Counted from the first letter of the stretch, positions 55,242-64,000 are shown. The stretch: DNA of 64,000 nucleotides from Rhodothermales bacterium (GCA_039944855.1 JBDUXZ010000029.1:1-64000), one strand, 5' to 3'. Numbers and translations are program-made. The notes: generated by a model from the sequence alone, not told the origin.

Positions 55242-56441
55242 ATGCTGCGACCGATTGCTGACCCGAGCGCCGCCTACACCGTCGGCGTGATGCGGATGGC
55301 GGTGGAGGAGGCCGGGAGCGCCCGGTTCGAAGGCATCGTCACGCGCGCCGTCGAGCGCTTCCGGAGCGAGCTCCACGACCTCTCGCTGCGCGTCGATCTC
55401 CTCGCCTTCGAGGGGCCGCACTTCTCCCCCACGTCTGGGACGTACGCCCCGCTCGACTTCCTCCACCTCGGCATCACCGAGAAGCTGGAACGCCGCGTCC
55501 CGTTCCTCCTCATCGTCACCGAAGTCGACCTCACGGCCTCGACGCTCTCCTACGTCGTCGCCCTCCCGAGCCAGCTCACGAACGTCGGCATCGTCTCGAC
55601 GAAGCGGCTCGACCCCGCGTTCTGGGGCGACACCGACGACGACGACGTGACCGTCGACCGTCTCGCCGCGCTCCTCCTCCACACGTTCGGCCACCTCGTC
55701 AACCTCGCGCACCACCCGAATCCGGGGAACGTGATGTTCGACTTCCAGCGCGTCGAGGACCTGGGGCGGATGCAGGCGCTGACGGCCGAGCAGCGCGAAC
55801 TCATGGAGCGGACGCTCCCGCACGAGTCGCACGAGGCCGTGAGCCCGGAGCGGCCGTCGGTGTGGACGAGGCTCCGGCTCTCGGTGCAGTGGACGCTCGG
55901 CAACCTTCCGAGCATCGGCGCGGCCGTGGCGCGGTCCCACCCGTTCCGCCTGCTCCTGCGCCTGCCGACCCTCCTCGCGACTGCACTCTCCGTCATCATT
56001 GTCCTCTTCTTCAGCGGCGAGGTGTGGGACGTGGCCTCGACGATCGGCTCGGTGCAGCTCACGTCGTTCTCGCTCGCCGCCGTCGGCGCGGCGACCGCCG
56101 TGCTCTACAAAGCGTTCTCGTTCGGGCGCGTGCTCAGCCGCGACCGCTTGCTCGCCGAGACGACCGTCGTGACCTCCGCGGCGACGGGCCTCGCCCTCTT
56201 CCTCACGATGGCCCTCGTCTACGCCGTGTTCTTCGGGCTGACGTACCTCGGCATCGTCACGGTCTTCCCCGAACGGCTGATGGCGACGTGGCCGACCGTC
56301 GACCCCGCGGTCCGCACGATCGACCACCTCCGGCTCAGCGCGTTCCTCGCCGCCATCGGCGTGCTCGCCGGCTCGCTCGGCGGCCGGGCCGACTCGCGCG
56401 ACCTCGTCCGCAACGTGCTCTTCCTCGACGAGGAGACGTAA
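55242..56441 (+). CDS. membrane protein with metzincin-like, Glu-less zinc motif
   Basis: A 399-residue protein of unknown function. Residues ~1-190 form a soluble domain that resembles archaemetzincin-type zinc peptidases: FLLIVTEVDLTASTLSYVV, then HTFGHLVNLAH (H147, H151, H157) and a Met-turn-like GNVMF (Met165). The catalytic Glu that follows the first His in HExxHxxGxxH is Thr148, and the second-site Gly is Asn. About four membrane helices follow (~235-255, ~270-290, ~305-335, ~365-380). The spacing of three His plus Met is unlikely to be chance. It may bind zinc without peptidase activity, or use a different base. It lies alone downstream of rnr. Confidence 0.75.
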   Translation: MLRPIADPSAAYTVGVMRMAVEEAGSARFEGIVTRAVERFRSELHDLSLRVDLLAFEGPHFSPTSGTYAPLDFLHLGITEKLERRVPFLLIVTEVDLTASTLSYVVALPSQLTNVGIVSTKRLDPAFWGDTDDDDVTVDRLAALLLHTFGHLVNLAHHPNPGNVMFDFQRVEDLGRMQALTAEQRELMERTLPHESHEAVSPERPSVWTRLRLSVQWTLGNLPSIGAAVARSHPFRLLLRLPTLLATALSVIIVLFFSGEVWDVASTIGSVQLTSFSLAAVGAATAVLYKAFSFGRVLSRDRLLAETTVVTSAATGLALFLTMALVYAVFFGLTYLGIVTVFPERLMATWPTVDPAVRTIDHLRLSAFLAAIGVLAGSLGGRADSRDLVRNVLFLDEET

Positions 56442-56451
56442 AGGTCAAGCA

Positions 56452-57633
56452 TCACCTGCGAAGCCGCTCGGCGACGCCACGCGCGAGAGTTTCAAGCTGG
56501 TCGAGCGTGCAGACCTCCGCGCCCGGCTCGTCGGGCAGCACCGTCGATTTCATCTCGACGAGGTCGACGCCCGATGCGACGGCCAGAACGCGGGTGCTGG
56601 TTCGCGCCGCCTCGGAGTCTTGGACGTAGCGCGTGGCAGCATCGCCGAGGCCGCTCACCGCGCGGAGATCGCGCGGGTTCTCGATGTCGGAGGCGACGCG
56701 CTGACCAGCGCGGGCGCGGGCCGCATCGCCGTACCGGGAGACGATGAAGTCGAACCCGCTCAGGTTGCCGGGGACGGCGTACTTCCGGTTGCAACTCGCC
56801 GCGCCCTCTTCGCTGAACGCCGACGGGTACACCCGGATGCCCGAGACGCGGCACACGCGCTCGACCTCGGCCACAGGCAGCACCTCATCACACGGCGGCA
56901 GAGGCGTAGCCACAGCGACGGGCTCAGGCGTGGGAGCCGCGGCGGGAGCCGTTTCCTGCCATTCCGCAACGGCGCTCGCTGCCCACGTGGGGACTTCCGT
57001 TGCACCTGCCTCGCCGTAGACGGGCGCTCCTGCCAGCCGGGCGAGGCCGCTGGCGTCGTAGAGCTCCCAGAGCGCATCCGGCTTCATGTCGGGACTCTCG
57101 GCACGGAAGGTGACGAAGAAGCGGTCCGCTAGGAGGACGTAGAGCTGCGGGAAACCGCCGCCCTCGGGCGCGTAGTCCCGACCGACCCCGCCGTCCAGCG
57201 TGCGCAGGTCGCCGACCTCCCCGGTCCCGTAGGTATCGATGTCTTGGCCTTCCTCGACCCGCGCCCGGTCCCGGCTATCCGGCTCATCCACGAGGTCAGA
57301 CACCTCGACCTGGACGACGGCCGAGGCTGGATCGCCGTAGTCCCGATACAGGACCCGCACCAGACTCATACCCACGTCGCCTGCCACATCGTGGAGGAAG
57401 TTGGACCGGACGGTGGGTTCCCGAGCGTCGAGCTCGGCAGGGAAGTAGGCGAGGAGCGCGGCGGGAGAGAGCCGCTGGCGAACGGTCGGGTCGTCAGCGA
57501 CGAGACGGACCTCAATGGGGCCACTCGCTCCGGATGCACTCGCCGCCGAGGCGGGTGCGCTGTCTGGGGGCGCGGCATCGCCGCCGCAGGCGCTGAAGAC
57601 CAGCAGGACGAAGGCACAGAAGGAGCGGAGCAT
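56452..57633 (-). CDS. lipoprotein of unknown function
   Basis: A 393-residue lipoprotein: signal MLRSFCAFVLLVFSACGGD with acylated Cys at 16, then an Ala/Ser/Pro-rich linker to ~40. Two regions follow. The first (~40-215) has SPAALLAYFPAELDAREPTV and LYVLLADRFFVTFRAES. After a Pro/Ala linker comes a smaller domain (~245-393) with PPCDEVLPVAEVERVC, ASCNRKYAVPGNLSGFDFIV, GDAATRYVQDSEAARTS and VCTLDQLETLARGVAERL; this layout resembles DUF3558-like lipoprotein domains with paired Cys. I cannot assign a function. Convergent with the metzincin-like gene, 10 bases apart. Confidence 0.75.
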   Translation of the reverse strand: MLRSFCAFVLLVFSACGGDAAPPDSAPASAASASGASGPIEVRLVADDPTVRQRLSPAALLAYFPAELDAREPTVRSNFLHDVAGDVGMSLVRVLYRDYGDPASAVVQVEVSDLVDEPDSRDRARVEEGQDIDTYGTGEVGDLRTLDGGVGRDYAPEGGGFPQLYVLLADRFFVTFRAESPDMKPDALWELYDASGLARLAGAPVYGEAGATEVPTWAASAVAEWQETAPAAAPTPEPVAVATPLPPCDEVLPVAEVERVCRVSGIRVYPSAFSEEGAASCNRKYAVPGNLSGFDFIVSRYGDAARARAGQRVASDIENPRDLRAVSGLGDAATRYVQDSEAARTSTRVLAVASGVDLVEMKSTVLPDEPGAEVCTLDQLETLARGVAERLRR

Positions 57634-57757
57634 CAGCCGTGGGGTTGAATCGATTCGGGAAGAGGACGAACGGCTCGTCGGGAGGAGGGCGTCAACATAA
57701 CCCTATGGGAAATAATACCCCACGGAAATGAAGACAGCAATACGTACCACGCGTCCG

Positions 57758-58708
57758 CTAGCGGCACGTCCCCGAACGCACGAAATCCAGCATCGCCGGG
57801 CCCGCCGTCCGGTCGTCGCGGCTGAGCGTCGGCACGATCCGCTCGTGGCTCTGGCCGGGCACGACAACGACTTCGTGCGCGACCGCTGATTCGGCGAGCG
57901 CCGCGGCGAGGAGCTGCGACTGCCGCTGCAACGCTTCGGTCTCGCCGCCGGCGTAGAGGACGAGGGTCGGCGGCGCGTCGGCGTCCACAAATCGGAGCGG
58001 CGAGGCCGCCGTCTGCCAATCGGGATCGGTGCCGTCGGGGTCGAAGCGGCGGGCGTAGTACGCCGGATCGTTGCTGAGGGCGTAGGTCTCCTCGTCTTCG
58101 AGGTCGTAGCCCGCCCCGCTGACGGCGATCAGCCCGCAGACGACGTCCGTCGAGAGCCCCTGCGCCGTGAGCGGCTCCCCGTCGAAGGCAACGCGGGCGG
58201 CGAGTTGGGCCCCGGCCGAGTGGCCCATGAGGACCAGCCCGTCGGGATCGCCGCCGTAGTCTCCGACATGCGCGTGCAGCCACGCGACGGCCGCCGCCAC
58301 GTCGTCGATCTGCGCGGGCCAGCGGACGTCGGGCAGCAGCCGGTAGCTCACCGTCGCCGCGCCGATGCCCCGGCTCGCGAAGAAGCGGCCGATGTTGTTG
58401 TACACGTCGGCCCCGCCGACTTCGAGGTCATTGTCGCCCTCGGTCCACCCGCCGCCGTGGACGAACACGACGGTCGGCCAGCCACCGGCAGCGCGGACGC
58501 TGTCGGGCGTTGGGAGGAACAGGTTGAGCCGGTGCTTGGCGAGGCCGTCGGCGGCGTAGGGCACGTCGCGGATCACCTGCTCTTCGGGGAGGTCGACGCG
58601 GTCGTAGACGAGCCCGACGCCGAGGCGGAGGAAGAGCCCACATCCGCTTGCGACGAGCGCGAACGTCAGCACAATTGCTGAGAGAACCGGCCGGCTGGAG
58701 AGGCGCAT
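57758..58708 (-). CDS. alpha/beta hydrolase lipoprotein (carboxylesterase-like)
   Basis: A 316-residue esterase with a lipoprotein signal (MRLSSRPVLSAIVLTFALVASGCG). The HSL/BD-FAE-type hydrolase fold follows: oxyanion loop VFVHGGGWTEGDND, nucleophile elbow MGHSAGAQLAA with Ser, an acidic candidate around LYAGGETEALQRQ and the catalytic His in PGQSHERIVP. It would cleave small esters in the periplasm. Its ATG overlaps the stop of the DUF3140 gene (TGATG), so the two are translationally coupled. Start at 58708 is supported by that overlap and the signal. Confidence 0.9.
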   Translation of the reverse strand: MRLSSRPVLSAIVLTFALVASGCGLFLRLGVGLVYDRVDLPEEQVIRDVPYAADGLAKHRLNLFLPTPDSVRAAGGWPTVVFVHGGGWTEGDNDLEVGGADVYNNIGRFFASRGIGAATVSYRLLPDVRWPAQIDDVAAAVAWLHAHVGDYGGDPDGLVLMGHSAGAQLAARVAFDGEPLTAQGLSTDVVCGLIAVSGAGYDLEDEETYALSNDPAYYARRFDPDGTDPDWQTAASPLRFVDADAPPTLVLYAGGETEALQRQSQLLAAALAESAVAHEVVVVPGQSHERIVPTLSRDDRTAGPAMLDFVRSGTCR

Positions 58709-59064
58709 CAGCAGTCCACGTCGCTGTCTTTGCACGGGTCGTGGCCCCAGTTCATGAGGGAGTAGCGCCAGTCGCTCTCCGCGATGTCGGAGCTCGGGAC
58801 CTGCGCCTTGTGCCGCTTGATATAGCCCACGACCTCGTTCATGTGATCGAGGTCGCTGTCGGTGAGGTCGTCCTTGTTCATCCGCTTGATCTCGACGATG
58901 CGGCGGCCGGAGCGGTGCCCGACCGACTCGCCCCCCCCGTCTTTCTGCCCGACGGACTTCGACTCGTCGGTGTCGAGCCAGTCTTCGAGCTCCTGCGGGG
59001 CCATGTTCACGAGGTCGCGGAATGCGTCGTAGGTCGCTTGCTGGTCGTCGGAGAAGTCAGCCAT
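58708..59064 (-). CDS. DUF3140 protein
   Basis: A 118-residue protein matching DUF3140 along its whole length: FRDLVNMAPQELEDWLDTDE, SVGQKDGGGESVGHRSGRRI, DLDHMNEVVGYIKRHKAQ and WRYSLMNWGHDPCK. Family members are small, soluble and thought to bind DNA (lysine-rich histone-like in some actinobacteria), with no firm role. The start is the ATG giving MADFSDDQQATYD. Its stop overlaps the start of the downstream esterase gene, and the DUF4174 gene lies 46 bases upstream. Confidence 0.92.
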   Translation of the reverse strand: MADFSDDQQATYDAFRDLVNMAPQELEDWLDTDESKSVGQKDGGGESVGHRSGRRIVEIKRMNKDDLTDSDLDHMNEVVGYIKRHKAQVPSSDIAESDWRYSLMNWGHDPCKDSDVDC

Positions 59065-59110
59065 CAGATATGAAGTAGTAGTCGAAGTGAGAAAGGCGTA
59101 GGGCTTACTG

Positions 59111-59572
59111 CTACTGCCGGTCGCGGTCGCGCATCTCACGTTGGCGCATCGGCATCCCATCGATCTGCTGGAAGAGCACTTCGATGGCGACGGGCGCATC
59201 GCTCCGCCGCTTCGCCGTCCCGTCTTTCCCGACGAGCACGACGGCGAACGCGCCGGGTTCGATCCCGTACGCCTCACGCAACGCCTGAGCCGAAGCGGCG
59301 TCGATTGCCCGGCCGTCCGCGCGGCTCTCGCCCCGATCGAGCACGGAGACGAACAGCAGATCACGGTCGCGGAAGCCGTCGACGAAACCCGTCGCGCTTT
59401 GCCGTTGGGCGACGAGGTCAGGGTGGTCGTCGGACGGGGCGAAGACGTAGAGCAGCCGGTGGGTCCACCGGTGGTCGGCGGGATCGAAGGGCATCGGGTC
59501 GGGCGTGGCGGGCTGGCCGAGCGCGGCCGTGCCCACGAGAAGGGAGAGGAGCAGGGGTGCGGCGACGTTCAC
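59111..59572 (-). CDS. DUF4174 exported protein
   Basis: A 153-residue exported protein (signal MNVAAPLLLSLLVGTAALGQ-like, GTG start). The DUF4174 core is a thioredoxin-like fold without the active Cys: RLLYVFAPSDDHPDLVAQRQS, LLFVSVLDRGES, GAFAVVLVGKDGTAKRRSDAP, and IDGMPMRQREM. Family function unknown, possibly binding or sensing. The start overlaps the upstream gene's TGA (GTGA), which fixes the GTG at 59572 as the start and implies co-translation. Confidence 0.88.
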   Translation of the reverse strand: MNVAAPLLLSLLVGTAALGQPATPDPMPFDPADHRWTHRLLYVFAPSDDHPDLVAQRQSATGFVDGFRDRDLLFVSVLDRGESRADGRAIDAASAQALREAYGIEPGAFAVVLVGKDGTAKRRSDAPVAIEVLFQQIDGMPMRQREMRDRDRQ

Positions 59573-60003
59573 GCGAACGCTGCCGCTGCGGGGCGCGCGG
59601 CCCCGGGCGTCGGACGGGACGCACCTCGCCGGCCGAGCTCTTCGCGCCACGCCCGGTTGAGGTAGGCGTAGTCGAGCGCCTCGATCTCTTCGCCGAGGTC
59701 GCGCCGGGCTTGGAAGCCGAGGTCTACGGGCGAGAGGCTGGCGAGGGGCGCGCTGGAGAGGTCGAGCACGCGGGCGCGGAGGAGGCCGTGGCGGAAGCCG
59801 CCATGGAGCTGGCCGAGGACGCACGACGCGCCGTCGGCGAGTTCGAGTGTCGCGGTGTTGAGCCGGGTGTGCCACCCGTCGTCGGCCCCATCGAGGTAGG
59901 CGGCGCCCCGCGCGGCGCGGACGCGGGCGGCGGCGAGCGTAACGCGGAGGGCGAGCCGGAGGCGGCGGCGTTCGCGGTAGGTAGCGAGGAAGCGTTGGAG
60001 CAT
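59569..60003 (-). CDS. hypothetical 144-residue protein
   Basis: A 144-residue frame from ATG (60003) to TGA (59569-59571) that overlaps the DUF4174 start by four bases. Composition is Arg- and Ala-rich with a central beta-like GHGGF-type segment (CVLGQLHGGFRHGLLRARVLDL) and LGEEIEALDYAYLNRAW. No signal peptide or membrane helix. I do not recognise a family. The overlap and good codon use suggest a real gene in the DUF4174-DUF3140-esterase operon. Confidence 0.6.
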   Translation of the reverse strand: MLQRFLATYRERRRLRLALRVTLAAARVRAARGAAYLDGADDGWHTRLNTATLELADGASCVLGQLHGGFRHGLLRARVLDLSSAPLASLSPVDLGFQARRDLGEEIEALDYAYLNRAWREELGRRGASRPTPGAARPAAAAFA

Positions 60004-60127
60004 CGGCGAAGGGGTCGATTTCTCTCAGTACCGTGGGCCTCCCGCAAGGTTCTGCCAAGCCCCGGCGTTGGTATACTCGGTGTCGTCACCGTTCACGGGT
60101 GCAGCACGCTACGCCTCTACGTTCCCG

Positions 60128-62476
60128 ATGCGCCTCCGTCCCTCCCTACTCGCGCTGGGCTTCGCCGCCGCGCTGCTCGTGTCGCTGGCGTGGCCGCTGC
60201 CGGACGCCGCGGCCCCGTCCGGCGCCGTCGTGAGCACAAGCGTGACGGACCGCGTCGGCGGGCTGCTGCGCGAGGTTCGGCCCGACGGACGCGGCCGACC
60301 CGTCCCGCTCGACGCCGTCGGCCCCGACGTCATCGCCGCGCTCGTGGCGACGGAAGATCGCCGGTTCTGGCGGCACCCCGGCATCGACCCGCTCGCGATC
60401 GGCCGCGCCGCGTGGCACCGGGCGACGGGCGGCCCGCGCAGCGGCGGCTCGACGCTCACGATGCAGGTCGCCCGCTCACTCCGGGGCCGGACCGACCGCG
60501 GGCTCGCCGACAAGTTCGCCGAGGCGCACCTCGCCGTTCGGCTCGAACTGCGGCTTACGAAGCGGGAGATTCTCGCGCTCTGGCTCAACCGCGTCCCCTT
60601 CGGCAACGGCGCGCACGGCATCGAATCGGCGGCGCGGCTCTACTTCGGCAAAGGGGCGCGCGACCTCACGACGGCCGAGGCGGCGTTCCTCGTAGGCCTC
60701 CCGCAGAGCCCGAGCCGATACGACCCGTTCCGCCACCCCGAGCGGGCCCACGCCCGGCAGCGCCGCGTGCTCGACGCGATGGAACGGGAGGACCGGATCA
60801 CCCCTGCCGAACGCGCACGCCTCGCCGCCCTCCCCCTCCCGCTCGCCGCGCCCGACCGCTCGTTCCGCGCCCCGCACTTCGTTGAATTCGTGCTCGCGGA
60901 TGCGGACGGCTCGCCCGCCGAGGTCCGCACGACGCTCGACGCGACGTTGCAATCCGAGGCCGAACACGTCGTCCGCGCCCACCTCGCCGTGCTCGACGCG
61001 AGCGTAACGGCGGCGGCGGCCGTCGTGCTCGATAACCGGACGGGCGACGTGCTGGCCTATGTCGGGAGCCCGGACTACTGGGATGCACGCGGCGGACAGA
61101 ACGACGGCGTGCGGATGCTCCGGCAACCCGGCAGCACCGTCAAACCCTTCACGTACGGTCTCGCCCTCGCCTCGGGCCGCTACTCGCCCGCCTCGATCCT
61201 GCCCGACCTCGACGTGCAGATTCTGGAGGCCGGCGGTGCGTTCTCGCCCGAGAACTACGACCGGCGCTTCCACGGGCCGGTCCCACTCCGGCAGGCGCTC
61301 GCGAGCTCGTACAACGTCCCCGCCGTCGTCGTCGCCCGCGAGATCGGGCCGGAGGCGCTGCTACGGGCGTATCGGCGGGCCGGACTCACGTCGCTGCACC
61401 GCCCCGCCGACCACTACGGCGTCGGGCTCACGCTCGGCAACGGCGAGGTGTCGCTGCTCGAACTGGCGCGGGCGTACGCCGGGCTAGGGCGCGGCGGCAC
61501 GCTCCCGCCCGTCCGCCCCGTCCGCTGGACGCGCTCCGTCCGGGGTGACACGCTCCGCGCGCCGGAGCCGAGGTTCGAGCCGAACGGCCTCCCTCCCGCC
61601 GTCGCGTACCTCCTCACCGACATCCTCTCCGACCCCGAGGCGCGCGCGCCGGGCTTCGGTCGCGGCGGACCGCTCGAACTCCCGTTCCCCTCCGCCGTGA
61701 AGACCGGCACGTCGAAGGACTACCGCGACAACTGGGCCGTGGGCACGACGCCGACGCACACCGTCGCCGTGTGGGCGGGCAACTTCGACGGGAGCCCGAT
61801 GCGGTGGGTGAGCGGGGTCAGCGGGGCCGGGCCGATCCTCCACGCCCTCCTCCGCACGCTCGGCTCCGGCGGCGACTTCGCCCGGCCGGCAGGCATCGCC
61901 GAGGCCGTCGTCTGTCCGCAGAGCGGGCTCCGCCCCGGCGCCCATTGCCCGAGCCGGGCGCGCGAGGTCTTCCTCGTCGGCACCGTCCCGACCGACACCT
62001 GCGACGTCCACCGCCGCGTCGCGCTCGACCGCCGCACCGGCCTGCTCGCCGACGCCGACACGCCCGCCGACGCCGTGGACGACCGGCTCTTCGCGGTCTA
62101 CGCGCCCGAGTATCACGATTGGATGCGCGCCCAGGGCCTCCCGCTCCCCCCGACCGTCAGCCGTGCCGAGACGGAAGCGAAGGGCACCGCGCTCGTCTAC
62201 TCCGACCGCCTCCGCGTGCAGTACCCCGCCTCCGGCACCGTCTTCCACCTCGACCCCGTGCTGCGGGCCGACTACCAGCGCCTCACCCTTCGCGGCGCCG
62301 CCGACGCCGACGTGCTCGACCTCGAGTGGTGGGTTGATGGCGAGCGGCTGCCGGGCGGGATCGACGCCGTATCGTGGGCGCTGCGACCCGGCCGTCACAG
62401 GATCGAGCTTCGGGGCATCGGGCCGGAAGGGCAACGCCTCCGCAGCCGCCCCGCCGATGTGCTCGTTCGCAGCTAA
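60128..62476 (+). CDS. pbpC: penicillin-binding protein 1C
   Basis: A 782-residue bifunctional peptidoglycan synthase of class A. N-terminal membrane anchor (SLLALGFAAALLVSLAW), glycosyltransferase domain with catalytic Glu in ATEDRRFWRHPGID (~75) and GGSTLTMQVARSL, then transpeptidase domain with Ser in RQPGSTVKPFTYG (~335), SYNVPAV (SxN) and KTGTSKDYRDNWAVG (~525), and the C-terminal BiPBP_C beta domain (VYSDRLRVQYPASGTVFHLD). The start is the ATG giving MRLRPSLLALGF. The gene behind it encodes an alpha-2-macroglobulin, the same neighbour as in E. coli (pbpC-yfhM). Confidence 0.97.
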   Translation: MRLRPSLLALGFAAALLVSLAWPLPDAAAPSGAVVSTSVTDRVGGLLREVRPDGRGRPVPLDAVGPDVIAALVATEDRRFWRHPGIDPLAIGRAAWHRATGGPRSGGSTLTMQVARSLRGRTDRGLADKFAEAHLAVRLELRLTKREILALWLNRVPFGNGAHGIESAARLYFGKGARDLTTAEAAFLVGLPQSPSRYDPFRHPERAHARQRRVLDAMEREDRITPAERARLAALPLPLAAPDRSFRAPHFVEFVLADADGSPAEVRTTLDATLQSEAEHVVRAHLAVLDASVTAAAAVVLDNRTGDVLAYVGSPDYWDARGGQNDGVRMLRQPGSTVKPFTYGLALASGRYSPASILPDLDVQILEAGGAFSPENYDRRFHGPVPLRQALASSYNVPAVVVAREIGPEALLRAYRRAGLTSLHRPADHYGVGLTLGNGEVSLLELARAYAGLGRGGTLPPVRPVRWTRSVRGDTLRAPEPRFEPNGLPPAVAYLLTDILSDPEARAPGFGRGGPLELPFPSAVKTGTSKDYRDNWAVGTTPTHTVAVWAGNFDGSPMRWVSGVSGAGPILHALLRTLGSGGDFARPAGIAEAVVCPQSGLRPGAHCPSRAREVFLVGTVPTDTCDVHRRVALDRRTGLLADADTPADAVDDRLFAVYAPEYHDWMRAQGLPLPPTVSRAETEAKGTALVYSDRLRVQYPASGTVFHLDPVLRADYQRLTLRGAADADVLDLEWWVDGERLPGGIDAVSWALRPGRHRIELRGIGPEGQRLRSRPADVLVRS

Positions 62477-62551
62477 AGCGATACCTTAAGTGATTCCTCG
62501 CACCGCCCATTCTCCCACGCACTCGCAGCGGACTCAATCCCGCACTTTCGT

Positions 62552-64000
62552 ATGAACCGACCTCTCCTCGCCGCGTGCGTGTTGACCCTCGTCTGCGTCG
62601 TCGCGTTCGCCGCGTGCAAAGCGTCCCGCGAGGCGGGAGACGGGGATTTCGGCGTCGAGGACGTCGCGCTCGATGTGGAGACGGACGGGCAGGCATTCGT
62701 TCCGACGCTCGACGGGCCGCTCCGCGTGATGAGCGCGACGCCCTACGGGCCGATGCAGGCGATGGGGCCGGATCATCCCGTCACCGTGACGTTCAGCCGA
62801 CCGATGGTGCCGCTCGGCGACGCGCCGGAGATCGAGCCGAACACGATCACACTCGACCCGGCCGTGGCGGGGACGCTCGCGTGGGAGGGCACGCAGACGC
62901 TCGTGTTCACGCCGAGCGCGCCCCTCCCGCCCGCCACCGCATTCCGCGCCCGACTCGCTTCGGTCGAGAGCCTCGACGGCGAGCGATCGGAGCCGTTCGA
63001 GTGGCGCTTCGAGACGCCGCGCCCTCACCTCGTAACCTCGACGCCGACGCGCGGCGAGCCCTACGCCGAGCCCTCGGCCCCGCTCCGGCTCGAATTCAAT
63101 CAACCCATCGCGGCCGACCGCGCGGCCCGGTTCGTGACGCTGACGCGGAAGGACAGCGACCCCGTCGAGGTCCGCGTCGCGGCGGACGGCGATAGCATGC
63201 TCGTCGTCCGGCCGGCGCGGGCGCTCGCGGGCGGGACGGCGTACACGCTCCGCCTCCTCCCCGGCCTCCCCTCCGCCGTCGGCCCGCTCGGCATGGCGGA
63301 CACGACGACGGTCGCGTTCACGACGTACGGCCCGCTCCGGCTGGTCTCCGTCGATCAGAACCGGTCGTATTACGACGATCGGCCCGGCTTCGACCCGCGC
63401 CGGGGCGTCCGGCTGACGTTCTCGACGCCGGTCCGATTTGGCGACCTCCGCCGCGCCGTCGCGCTCGACCCGAGCGCCGCGCTGCCGCCCGGCATCGAAG
63501 CACGCGACGCGGCTGTCAGAGCCGAGCACACGCTACCGTTCGAGCTCGCGCCGGAGACGCGCTACGCCCTCACCGTGCGCGGCCTCCGCGACGTATTCGG
63601 GCAGACGCTCGCCACCGCGCAGCAGACGTTCACGACGCGGGCCTACGAGCCCTCGCTGTCCGTGCCGGGCGGGATTCTCGTGCTCGAAGCGGACGGGACG
63701 CCGGGCCTGCCGCTCCACGTCACGAACGTCGAAACCGTGCGCGTCGGGCGGCAGCGGCTGCGGGCGGACGAGATCGTGCCCATCCTCCGCGCCTACGACC
63801 GGGAGCACTGGTACGGCGAGCTCGACGAGGGCGCGGCCGAGCCGGAGCCCGTCGCCGCGACCGAGGCGTTTCGGCCGGGGCTCGCGCGCAACACGCCCGG
63901 TGTCGTCGCCCTCCCCCTCGACTCGGTGCTGACGGGCGGAACGGGCGTCGTCGGCCTCCGCGTGCTCGGGCCGACGGTGCGGAACGAAGCGCAGGATCAT
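62552..64000 (+). CDS. alpha-2-macroglobulin family lipoprotein (3' end outside window)
   Basis: The first 483 codons of a large periplasmic lipoprotein (signal MNRPLLAACVLTLVCVVAFAAC, acylated Cys at 22). Successive macroglobulin-like beta domains are readable: VTVTFSRPMVPLGD, FEWRFETPRPHLVTSTP, LRLEFNQPIAADRAARFVTL, VAFTTYGPLRLVSVD and VRLTFSTPVRFGD. Bacterial alpha-2-macroglobulins trap foreign proteases and work with penicillin-binding protein 1C in cell-wall repair. The thioester and bait regions lie beyond the window, so the thioester type cannot be judged. It starts 75 bases after pbpC. Confidence 0.9.
   Translation, partial: MNRPLLAACVLTLVCVVAFAACKASREAGDGDFGVEDVALDVETDGQAFVPTLDGPLRVMSATPYGPMQAMGPDHPVTVTFSRPMVPLGDAPEIEPNTITLDPAVAGTLAWEGTQTLVFTPSAPLPPATAFRARLASVESLDGERSEPFEWRFETPRPHLVTSTPTRGEPYAEPSAPLRLEFNQPIAADRAARFVTLTRKDSDPVEVRVAADGDSMLVVRPARALAGGTAYTLRLLPGLPSAVGPLGMADTTTVAFTTYGPLRLVSVDQNRSYYDDRPGFDPRRGVRLTFSTPVRFGDLRRAVALDPSAALPPGIEARDAAVRAEHTLPFELAPETRYALTVRGLRDVFGQTLATAQQTFTTRAYEPSLSVPGGILVLEADGTPGLPLHVTNVETVRVGRQRLRADEIVPILRAYDREHWYGELDEGAAEPEPVAATEAFRPGLARNTPGVVALPLDSVLTGGTGVVGLRVLGPTVRNEAQDH

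Overview
The window is a G+C-rich stretch of chromosome from a Gram-negative member of the Bacteroidota/Rhodothermota lineage, most like Rubricoccaceae or Rhodothermaceae. The signs are TonB-dependent receptors with carboxypeptidase-like N-terminal extensions, a secreted protein with a type IX secretion (T9SS) sorting domain, DUF4249 and DUF4292 lipoproteins, a propeller-type hybrid sensor kinase, TamB, and many lipoproteins and signal peptides. Placement below that level is inference; there is no rRNA gene to check it with.

Layout. 1-336: the 3' end of an IS5-type element. 440-6382: a small Cys-rich membrane-anchored protein, a TonB receptor and a P1B-4-type metal-exporting ATPase, probably a metal-handling group. 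6422-10842: a TPP riboswitch and thiC, whose 3' end has been duplicated around an inserted restriction-modification gene pair. 10901-18533: rtcB, a T9SS-exported YCF48/BNR-like protein, a metallophosphoesterase, a DUF3592 protein, an HNH nuclease, a DUF2147 protein and a YfcC-type transporter. 18674-22322: TPR protein, DUF4292 lipoprotein and EnvC-like coiled-coil/LytM protein, an envelope-biogenesis operon. 22338-26816: a very large sensor with 14 propeller blades, histidine kinase, receiver and class III nucleotide cyclase. 27146-29939: a subtilase lipoprotein with a structured leader, and glutamate dehydrogenase.

30077-31449: an RpiB-like and a PduL-like protein, translationally coupled and sharing a homologous ~40-residue module. 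31487-35903: three consecutive exported amidohydrolase-fold proteins, only one with an intact HxH metal motif. 35935-37513: PqqD-like protein, HPr-kinase-like protein and a short candidate precursor peptide, a possible RiPP-type peptide modification group. 37962-43027: STAS-like protein, BON-LysM protein and two DUF3857/transglutaminase-fold proteins. 43420-48006: TonB receptor, DUF4249 lipoprotein and aroB. 48146-56441: tamB, RNase R and a membrane protein with a metzincin-like but Glu-less zinc motif. 56452-60003: lipoprotein, esterase, DUF3140, DUF4174 and an unknown protein. 60128-64000: penicillin-binding protein 1C and an alpha-2-macroglobulin lipoprotein (cut by the window end), the same pairing as in enterobacteria.

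Most of the window is housekeeping and envelope biology. The accessory points are the restriction-modification insertion in thiC, the kinase/PqqD/peptide group, the RpiB-like/PduL-like pair and the kinase-cyclase sensor. No tRNA, rRNA, CRISPR array or prophage was seen.
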